Below are positions 57,891-64,000 of a DNA stretch of 64,000 nucleotides, in pieces. The notes beneath the pieces are model-generated. The model searched no databases. It was not told the DNA's origin and saw only the letters and a list, made by a program, of their open reading frames with translations. A program made the position numbers and the translations under genes. The stretch lies in contig NZ_JAMQGM010000016.1 in the NCBI RefSeq assembly GCF_023703325.1, forward strand, positions 1-64,000, in the 5' to 3' direction. The first letter of the stretch is position 1, and every line of letters starts with the position of its first letter. This stretch comes from Streptomyces meridianus (GTDB taxonomy: Bacteria > Actinomycetota > Actinomycetes > Streptomycetales > Streptomycetaceae).

Positions 57891-59047
57891 GGGGTGGGTA
57901 CCTCTGTCCAGGTTCGGGTCCGGGCGGCGGCGAGCACCGCGTCGGTCAGGGCCGCCGTGCGGGCGGCGTCCTCGAAGGTGGGGAACGACGGACCGCCGTC
58001 GGCACCGCCGCCGCGCACGGCGGTGTGGACATCGGCGACGAAGGCGGCGAAGCAGTCCCGGTAGCCCATCGGATGGCCGGGGGGCACCACGGACAGCCGG
58101 GCTGCTTCGGGGGCGAGGACGGCGGCGTCCCGCACCACGGTCTCGCTGGTGCGGCGGCTTCCGACGAGCAGTGATTCGGGGTTCTCCTGGTCGAAGGTCA
58201 CCGAGGCGTCGGCGCCGTCCACCTCGAACCACAGCCGGTTCTTGCGGCCGGGGGAGACCTGGGAGACCAGCAGGGTGCCGCTCGCTCCGAGGTCGGTGCG
58301 GAACAGCACGTGCGCGAGGTCCTCGGTGCGCACTGCCTGCCGGGGCGCGGCCGGTCCGGACTCGTCGGCTTCGCAGGTGGCGCTGAATGTCCTGGCAGCG
58401 ACGGCGCTGCGCTCGGCGAGCACGGTGTCGGTCAGGGCGGTGAGTTCGGCGATCCGGTGCCCGCTGACCCACTCGACGAGGTCGCACCAGTGCGAGCCGA
58501 TGTCGGCGAACGCGCGGGACGGGCCGCCGACGGCCGCGTCCACCCGCCAGTTGTTGTCGGCCTGTTCGGACAGCCAGTCCTGGAGGTAGTGGCCGTGCAG
58601 CAGGCGCACCTTGCCCAGCGCCCCGGAACGGACCCGGGCCCGGGCCTCGGCCGCCATCGGGTGGTAGCGGTAGACGAACGGCACGGCGGCCACCGCGCCG
58701 TGGCTCGCGGCCAGGTCGGCCAGGGCGCGTGCGTCCCCGGCGGAGGTCGCCAGCGGCTTCTCGCACACGACGTGCTTGCCCGCGCGCAGAGCGAGTTCGG
58801 CCAGCGGCCGGTGCGAGTCGTTCGGCGTGCAGATGTGGACGACGTCGACGTCGTCGCTGGTCACCAGCTCCTCGGAGTCCGCGAAGGCGCGTTCGGTGCC
58901 GAGTTCTGCGGCGGCGGCCCGGCCGCGTTCCGGGGTCGAGGCGGAGATGCCGGTGATCCGCGCCCCGGCTCTGCGGGCCGCGTCGAGATGCACGCGGGCG
59001 ATCATGCCGGCGCCGGCGATGGCCACCCTCAGGGGAACTTCGGTCAA
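57887..59047 (-). CDS. Gfo/Idh/MocA family oxidoreductase, TTG start
   Basis: A 386-residue sugar dehydrogenase and first gene of the operon. The dinucleotide loop is AIAGAGMIARVH, the EKP motif is KHVVCEKPLATS near residue 96, and AFADIGSHWCDL is the catalytic region. The start is chosen as TTG 59047 because a perfect GGGAGG lies five bases upstream and the protein then begins with TEVPLRVAIAGAG. An ATG further upstream would start inside the AT-rich operator region. It is divergent from the ROK repressor, its probable regulator. Confidence 0.9.
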   Translation of the reverse strand: MTEVPLRVAIAGAGMIARVHLDAARRAGARITGISASTPERGRAAAAELGTERAFADSEELVTSDDVDVVHICTPNDSHRPLAELALRAGKHVVCEKPLATSAGDARALADLAASHGAVAAVPFVYRYHPMAAEARARVRSGALGKVRLLHGHYLQDWLSEQADNNWRVDAAVGGPSRAFADIGSHWCDLVEWVSGHRIAELTALTDTVLAERSAVAARTFSATCEADESGPAAPRQAVRTEDLAHVLFRTDLGASGTLLVSQVSPGRKNRLWFEVDGADASVTFDQENPESLLVGSRRTSETVVRDAAVLAPEAARLSVVPPGHPMGYRDCFAAFVADVHTAVRGGGADGGPSFPTFEDAARTAALTDAVLAAARTRTWTEVPTP

Positions 59048-59105
59048 CGCAGCCTCCCAATCGACGGTTGCCCGAATGTAATGGCCGTGAATTAGGCTGA
59101 CAACA

Positions 59106-59128
59106 TCAAAAGTTCGGCTAGTTTTTGA
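59106..59128. promoter_or_regulatory. Inverted repeat between sugar operon and ROK repressor
   Basis: TCAAAA (59106-59111) and TTTTGA (59123-59128) form an inverted repeat with an 11-base spacer in a strikingly AT-rich island (about 59075-59140). A consensus-like TTGACA (59125-59130) overlaps its right arm. ROK repressors often bind AT-rich inverted repeats, so this is the likely operator for both directions. Confidence 0.55.
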
Positions 59129-59167
59129 CATAAAGATCGGTCCCTGCTGGGGCGGAGCGGAGGCGGC

Positions 59168-60349
59168 ATGGCCGGGCCCATCGGGGAGCGCCACCTGGGC
59201 ACGTTGAGCGAGCTGGCCGTCCTCGTCGCCACCGGAGCCGCCACCACCCGGGGTGCCCTGGCGGCCGCCACCGGGTTGTCCCGCGCCGGAATCTCCCAGC
59301 GGATCGACCAGTTGATCTCGCACGGCCTCATGGTGGAGAGCGGCTCGTCGGCCGCCGCCCGCGGACGTCCCCCGCTCACCCTGCGGATCAGCCCCGACCT
59401 CGGAGTGGTGTGCGCGGTGGACCTGGGTGCCACCCGCTGCCGCCTGGCCCTCACCGACCTCGGCGGGGCCGTCCTGGAACACGCCGTGGAGGAGATCGAC
59501 ATCGGCGAGGGACCGGAGCGCATCCTCGCCCGGACCGACGACCTCCTCGGCACCCTGCTGGTGAGGACGGGACGGACTGCCGGCGACGTGCGCGCGATGG
59601 CCATCGGGGTGCCGGGGCCGGTGGACTTCGCCACCGGGACGGTGGTCCGCCCGCCGATCATGCCCGGCTGGGACGGCTGCCGGGTTCCCGCGTTCTTCGC
59701 CGGTGGCTACGACGCACCGGTGCTCGTCGACAACGACGTGAATCTCATGGCACTCGGCGAGGTCGGCCGGCACGGCTCCGCGGAACACCTGCTGTACGTC
59801 AAGGCGGGCACCGGCATCGGCTGCGGGATCGTCTCCGGCGGCCGGCTCCACCGTGGTGCCGCCGGAGCCGCCGGCGACATCGGCCACATCCGGGTACCCG
59901 GTCACGAGGACGTCCTGTGCCACTGCGGCTCCACCGGCTGCGTCGAGGCGGTCGCTTCGGGCCGGGCCCTGGTCGCGGCGCTGCGGGAGGCCGGACTCGA
60001 GGTGAACAGCACCGCGGATGTGGTCCGTCTGGTGTCCGAGGGCAACCCGCCGGCCCGCCGTCTGGTGCGCACGGCCGGTGAACGCATCGGCGAGGTGCTC
60101 GCCGCCGCCGTGAGTTTCCACAATCCGGACGTCGTCGTCCTCGGGGGAAGCATGGCGGCCCTGCACGAGGATCTCCTCGCCGACATCCGCGGGGTCGTCT
60201 ACCGGCGGGCGCTGCCGCTCGCAACCCGGTCGCTGTCCATCGAGACCTCCTCGCTCGGGGACCGGGCCGGCACCGAGGGCGGCTACCGGCTGGCGCTGGA
60301 CCACCTGTTGACACCCGCCGGCCTCGGCCGGCTCCTGGGGCAGGGGTGA
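59168..60349 (+). CDS. ROK family transcriptional repressor
   Basis: A 393-residue ROK regulator. An N-terminal winged helix (about 15-75: TRGALAAATGLSRAGISQRIDQLI) precedes the sugar-kinase-like domain. The latter has DLGATRCRLAL, a GIVSGGRL region and an intact zinc motif CHCGSTGC near residue 257. ATG 59168 has GGAGCGGAGG upstream. It is divergent from the Gfo/Idh-isomerase operon and probably represses it and itself. Intact zinc cysteines and ATP-loop-like residues mean it may bind, and perhaps still phosphorylate, the inducing sugar. Confidence 0.93.
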   Translation: MAGPIGERHLGTLSELAVLVATGAATTRGALAAATGLSRAGISQRIDQLISHGLMVESGSSAAARGRPPLTLRISPDLGVVCAVDLGATRCRLALTDLGGAVLEHAVEEIDIGEGPERILARTDDLLGTLLVRTGRTAGDVRAMAIGVPGPVDFATGTVVRPPIMPGWDGCRVPAFFAGGYDAPVLVDNDVNLMALGEVGRHGSAEHLLYVKAGTGIGCGIVSGGRLHRGAAGAAGDIGHIRVPGHEDVLCHCGSTGCVEAVASGRALVAALREAGLEVNSTADVVRLVSEGNPPARRLVRTAGERIGEVLAAAVSFHNPDVVVLGGSMAALHEDLLADIRGVVYRRALPLATRSLSIETSSLGDRAGTEGGYRLALDHLLTPAGLGRLLGQG

Positions 60350-60438
60350 CCCGGCGGGGAGAAAGCCGGTGCGGTGCCCATGCTCCGGGAGTAGCGTCGG
60401 CGCCCATGACGACGCCTCCCCGCACCCGGCCTCCCTAC

Positions 60439-60527
60439 GGTGCAGGGTCTCCCGCACGGTCTCCTCGACGGCCTGCATGAACCCCGACGGCATGGAGCCG
60501 AGTTCGACGGCCGGCCGGAAGACCACC
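60439..60527 (-). pseudogene. Relic fragment of a tetracycline-resistance-type GTPase gene
   Basis: These 89 bases match positions 62220-62308 of the ribosomal protection gene at 82 positions by my count. On the minus strand they encode FRPAVELGSMPSGFMQAVEETVRETLH, a conserved segment of domain IV of that family. No similar sequence flanks it on either side, so it is a remnant of a second, degraded copy or of a recombination event. The rest of the 361-base gap from 60350 to 60710 shows no gene. Confidence 0.75.
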
Positions 60528-60710
60528 GCCTGCGTCGAGGCGGCCGCTTCGGGAGAGGACGGTGCCGTCGAACGGGAGACGGTCGACAATGGCAGCGCAG
60601 AGTCGGCGATCCGTGGAACGGACTTCCTCGTCGAAAATTCCGGTCTGCGTATCGGTGCCGACTGATACTGTTTTTCCGGTCCGATCAGGTTTCAGGCGCA
60701 AGGATTTCGC

Positions 60711-61376
60711 ATGACATCCGAAGGACCCGTATCGGCCGAGAGCGATGTTCATGCACGTGAGCGTTCTCAGGAAGCAGTCCGGCCGGCGCCCCGACCGGTC
60801 TGGGTTCATTCGGCGTTCGCTTTCACGCTTCTCTTCACGGCGATCCACGTCTACTGGGCGGTCGGTGGCACCTGGGGGCTGCCGCTTGCGGTGATGCAGG
60901 CGCAGGCGCAGGCCACGACCAAGGCGGCCAACGCGGTCGTGTCCGTCATCATGGTGATCGGCGCGGTCTGGGTCCTCGCGCTGAACCACCCGGTCGGCCG
61001 GCGGATTCCCGCCTTCGTCCTGCTGGCGCCGCTCTGGGCCGGGGCTGTCGTGTGCGTCTCCCACGCCGTCTTCGGATTCGCCACGAAAATCCTCTACCTG
61101 AACGGCCGGCACGGCGCGGTCGACTTCCCCGTGGTGCCCGGTGTCGACGCGGCTACGGCGGCCGACAGCAACCGCCTCTCCGCCCTGCAGGACATCCTGG
61201 TGTTCGAGCCGTGCTTCCTGATCCAGGGCGTGTTGCTCGCGCTGGCTGCCCGGCAGTTCATCCGCACCCCGGCCGGCCGTCGCACATGGTCGGTGTCGGT
61301 GATCGTGGGGATCGCGGTGATCGACGTATTCGGTGCCGTGCTCTCGTTCGGCGACATGCACTTCGCGATTTCCTGA
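60711..61376 (+). CDS. DUF3995-like integral membrane protein
   Basis: A 221-residue protein with a charged N-terminal tail of about 30 residues and four membrane helices. FTAIHVYWAVGGTWGLP near residue 43 is the conserved first-helix motif I associate with the DUF3995 family. Role unknown; family members are small integral membrane proteins. ATG 60711 has AAGGA upstream. It is convergent with the tetracycline-resistance-type gene, and a hairpin follows at once. Confidence 0.8.
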   Translation: MTSEGPVSAESDVHARERSQEAVRPAPRPVWVHSAFAFTLLFTAIHVYWAVGGTWGLPLAVMQAQAQATTKAANAVVSVIMVIGAVWVLALNHPVGRRIPAFVLLAPLWAGAVVCVSHAVFGFATKILYLNGRHGAVDFPVVPGVDAATAADSNRLSALQDILVFEPCFLIQGVLLALAARQFIRTPAGRRTWSVSVIVGIAVIDVFGAVLSFGDMHFAIS

Positions 61377-61406
61377 CCGCCGCCTTCCCACCCTTGCAGG
61401 CGGCGG
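61377..61406. terminator. Hairpin terminator after the DUF3995-like gene
   Basis: A 9-bp exact stem (61377-61385 with 61398-61406) encloses a 12-base loop immediately after the stop codon. The remainder of the 313-base gap (61377-61689) shows no gene. Confidence 0.55.
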
Positions 61407-61689
61407 AGAGACCGGCCGGGCGGGCGAGTTCGTCGACCGTTGATTCCGGGTGGCGGCCCTGTCCTCAGGCCGGGGAGCCCGTCAAGTGGTTCGCGGTCGT
61501 TGCGCAGCGGAGTTCCGGACCGGCTTCGGCTCTGGCGCATCGACGAGCAGGCGGGACGTGCCGGGTGCCGGAGCGCCGACGAGACAGCAGCCGTCACCGG
61601 CCGGGACACCTCCCGACCATGGACACCTGTCCCTCCCCGAGAACCAAGCCACCACGTACATCTGCCCCCGGTGTCCTGCCGTGCGATTC

Positions 61690-63744
61690 TCATGACGCAC
61701 CGTCCCGGCCGTGCCCGGCCACCCGCCTGACGACGCGCAGCAGGTAGGCCTTTCGGTCCAGCGGGTCGTTGTCCCAGCGCTCCCGTACCGGCACCGCCCC
61801 ACGGACCGGCCGGTAGCGGTCGAACGCGCACTCGAGCACAGCTTCACCGCGCGTCAGTCCCGGGAGCCGCTGCTCGAGCCCGTGCACCGAGGCTGCCGGA
61901 ATCCTGCCCTCCAGGGCGTACACCGCCCCCTGCACGGCCGGCGCGTCGGGTACCGCGCCCAGCCGGGACAGCAGCGGCAGCACCGACCCGAACGTGTCGG
62001 CCGGGATTTCCAGCCGGAACCGGTGCACCGGTTCGAGGACAGTGGTCCCGGCCTGCCGGAGGGCGTCCATCAGCACCAGAGGTGTCAGATGGCGGAAGTC
62101 GCCGGCGGTGCTCGACATGCTCTTGTCGAAGGTGCCGTGCGCATGACTCTGCCGCGCCCAGTATCCGGAGTGGGTCAGCGTGACCGTGCAGTCGGCGACC
62201 TGCCAGCCGTGCAGCCCCTGGTGCAGGGTCTCGCGCGCGGTCTCCTCGACCGCCTTCATGAACGCCGAGGGCATGGAGCCGAGTTCGACGGCCGGCCGGA
62301 AGTCCACCCCGGTACCGGCGGGCGCCGGACCGACGCGCAGCCCGACCGTCGCGAGGAACGGATTGGGTTCCACCCCGATCGACTCGGCAGCCTCCCCGAT
62401 GCCGTCGACCCGCTCCCGGTGAATCGTCGTCGTCTCGCGGAACGTGACGTCGATGCCGAAGTCGTCCGCCAGGGTCGCCTGCACGACCTCCTTCTGCACC
62501 TCGCCGTAGAGCGAGACCGACAGCTCCTGGCGGATCCCGTCCTGCCGCAGCCCGATCAGCGGATCCTGCTCCGCGAGCACGGTCAGCGCCGCGTGCAGCG
62601 CGCCCCGGTCGGCGCGGCGGCAGGGCAGGACGACCGACTCGAGGGTGGGCGGCGCGAAGTGACAGCGCCCCGGGGCACGAGTGCCCGGTGCTCCGACCGC
62701 GTCGCCGATGCGGACGCCGTCCAGCCCGCGGATCAGGGCGATCCTTCCCGCCGGTACCGATGCGCCCCGGACGGCCGAGCCGCCCTCGAAGACACTGATT
62801 CCGGTGACGGTGGACTCCGTCCGCCCGTCCGCACCGGCTGTTTCCGCGGCCGCTCCGTTCCCGCCGAACCGCAGCCGGTCCCGTACCCGGACCGTCCCCG
62901 AGAACAGCCGTACGTACGCGAGCCTCTCGCCGGCCGAGCCGCGGTCCACCTTGAACACCGTGCCCGAGACCGGGGCATCCGGGTCGCCCTGAGCCGCAGG
63001 CAGCAGTTCTCGCACACCGGTCACCAGTTCGTCGATGCCCGCGCCCGTCACCGCCGAGCCGAAGAAGACCGGGTGGACCAGGGCCCGCCCGGTCTGGACG
63101 GCCAGTGCGTCCCGCAGCATGCGGTGGGACAGGGCCGACTCGTCCTCCACGAAAGCGGCCAGCAACGCGTCGTCGTGTTCCGAGAGAAGGTCGGCGAGCC
63201 GGGAGGTGAAAGCGGCGTCGGCCGGGCCGTACGGCTTCACCCGGGCGGTGCGGGTGCCGGGGCGCGTGACCCCGCCCATCGGCACCACGGCACGGATCAG
63301 CTTCTGCCCGATGCCGGCCAGGACCGTCTCCTGGTCGGCCCCGGGCCGGTCGACCTTGTTGACGAAGAGCAGGGTCGGAATGCGCAGCCGTCGCAGCGTC
63401 CGCATCAGTGTCCGTGTCTGTGCCTGGACGCCTTCGACGGCGGAGACGACCAGGACCGCGCCGTCGAGCACGCCCAGCACCCGTTCCACCTCGGCGATGA
63501 AGTCCGGGTGGCCGGGGGTGTCGATCAGGTTGACCGTCAGGTCGCCGAGGGCGAAGGAGACGACCGCGGACTTGATGGTGATGCCGCGCTGCCGCTCGAG
63601 GGCCAGGGTGTCGGTCTGAGTGCTGCCGTCGTCGACCCGGCCGATCTCGTCGATGACGCCGGCCGTGTGCAGCAGGCGTTCGGTCAGGCTGGTCTTACCG
63701 GCGTCGACGTGCGCGAGGATTCCGAGGTTGAGGGTGCGAGTCAA
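61690..63744 (-). CDS. Tetracycline-resistance-type ribosomal protection GTPase
   Basis: A 684-residue translational GTPase of the Tet(M)/Otr(A) class, which dislodges tetracycline from the ribosome. G1 is AHVDAGKTSL, G3 DTPGH and G4 NKVD. The RQRGITIKSA switch, the conserved LEPVHRF opening of domain V and the FRPAVELGSMPSAF segment in domain IV are also present. It opens LNLGILAHVDAGKTSLTERLL as in Tet proteins, not as in EF-G. The only suitable start is TTG 63744, with AGGA eight bases upstream. It lies inside a short upstream frame (63695-63805), suggesting translational control. Whether it gives resistance, or has a housekeeping role, cannot be told from sequence. Confidence 0.9.
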   Translation of the reverse strand: MTRTLNLGILAHVDAGKTSLTERLLHTAGVIDEIGRVDDGSTQTDTLALERQRGITIKSAVVSFALGDLTVNLIDTPGHPDFIAEVERVLGVLDGAVLVVSAVEGVQAQTRTLMRTLRRLRIPTLLFVNKVDRPGADQETVLAGIGQKLIRAVVPMGGVTRPGTRTARVKPYGPADAAFTSRLADLLSEHDDALLAAFVEDESALSHRMLRDALAVQTGRALVHPVFFGSAVTGAGIDELVTGVRELLPAAQGDPDAPVSGTVFKVDRGSAGERLAYVRLFSGTVRVRDRLRFGGNGAAAETAGADGRTESTVTGISVFEGGSAVRGASVPAGRIALIRGLDGVRIGDAVGAPGTRAPGRCHFAPPTLESVVLPCRRADRGALHAALTVLAEQDPLIGLRQDGIRQELSVSLYGEVQKEVVQATLADDFGIDVTFRETTTIHRERVDGIGEAAESIGVEPNPFLATVGLRVGPAPAGTGVDFRPAVELGSMPSAFMKAVEETARETLHQGLHGWQVADCTVTLTHSGYWARQSHAHGTFDKSMSSTAGDFRHLTPLVLMDALRQAGTTVLEPVHRFRLEIPADTFGSVLPLLSRLGAVPDAPAVQGAVYALEGRIPAASVHGLEQRLPGLTRGEAVLECAFDRYRPVRGAVPVRERWDNDPLDRKAYLLRVVRRVAGHGRDGAS

Positions 63745-63805
63745 GCGTCATGTCCTGTTCGGAGAAGGTGAGTTCCGTCGGGGCGAACATGAGCTGCTTT
63801 CGCAT
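63695..63805 (-). CDS. Short upstream frame (leader peptide candidate) before the Tet-type GTPase
   Basis: A 36-residue frame starting at ATG 63805 after a good GAGGAG, reading MRKQLMFAPTELTFSEQD and ending in an arginine run at 63695. Its last 50 bases overlap the start of the GTPase gene in another frame. The strong ribosome-binding site here contrasts with the weak one at the GTPase TTG. Leader peptides control several ribosome-targeting resistance genes, including tet(M), by attenuation or coupling, so this is a candidate. It could also be a small protein of its own. Confidence 0.5.
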   Translation of the reverse strand: MRKQLMFAPTELTFSEQDMTLDSHPQPRNPRARRRR

Positions 63806-64000
63806 GGGTGGTTTCTCCTCGGTTGTCGATCGGCTGCCGTCGGGCAGTGCAGCAGAGGCCCGTTCCCCGGGGCAACGGGTTTTCGCGGGCTGCCGTACTC
63901 CGGGCTGCGGGCGGGCAGCCGTCGCAGGCCGGGAACGCGGCGACGGAACCGGGCGCAGCAGCCGGCCTTGCCGGTCACCCGTACGGACCACGACCGGTCC

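Overview
The window is very GC-rich and codon use is strongly biased to G or C at third positions. GTG and TTG starts are common, and gene families typical of Streptomyces are frequent: monomeric isocitrate dehydrogenase, long-form GAPDH, ROK and LacI sugar regulators, and a PP2C phosphatase/STAS pair. I read it as a chromosomal segment of a Streptomyces-like actinomycete. I see no rRNA, tRNA, CRISPR array, integrase, transposase or replication origin.

The left part (0-18 kb) is mostly central metabolism and housekeeping. It holds a 481-residue glyceraldehyde-3-phosphate dehydrogenase, a short-chain dehydrogenase, a secreted protein of unknown function, pyruvate carboxylase, two small membrane-associated proteins, an NADP monomeric isocitrate dehydrogenase and a secreted thermolysin-type protease. 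Between them (10.4-12.8 kb) lies a compact three-gene minus-strand operon of an RsbQ-like hydrolase, a PAS-PP2C phosphatase and a STAS anti-anti-sigma protein. It looks like a complete energy-stress input module.

From 18 to 28 kb is a sugar locus. A minus-strand group (PhyH-family oxygenase, bicupin, ROK kinase, frameshifted solute-binding protein) is divergent from an AraC regulator. It is followed by a plus-strand operon of two tandemly duplicated GH39-like glycosidases and a GH13 enzyme. From 28 to 37.7 kb are miscellaneous genes: a truncated GNAT fragment, a CGNR regulator divergent from an epoxide hydrolase, a YCII protein, a Nudix/cytidine deaminase pair, a degenerate heterodimeric ABC exporter and a secreted metzincin protease.

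From 37.9 to 55 kb is a second carbohydrate locus. An Opp/Dpp-type ABC importer and a LacI repressor lie on the minus strand, divergent from a plus-strand run of GH35 beta-galactosidase-like enzyme, AraC regulator, PhyH oxygenase, Gfo/Idh dehydrogenase, NagB-like isomerase, GH4 glycosidase, BadF-type kinase and MFS transporter. The palindrome GAAACCGGTTTC lies between the LacI gene and the GH35 gene and again upstream of the GH39 operon 22 kb away, so one LacI protein probably controls both loci. From 55 to 60.3 kb a third sugar operon (two Gfo/Idh dehydrogenases and two xylose-isomerase-like proteins) is divergent from a ROK repressor.

The right end has a DUF3995-like membrane protein and a tetracycline-resistance-type ribosomal protection GTPase. 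The GTPase starts at TTG inside a short upstream reading frame, and a relic of a gene of the same family lies 1.2 kb downstream of its 3' end.
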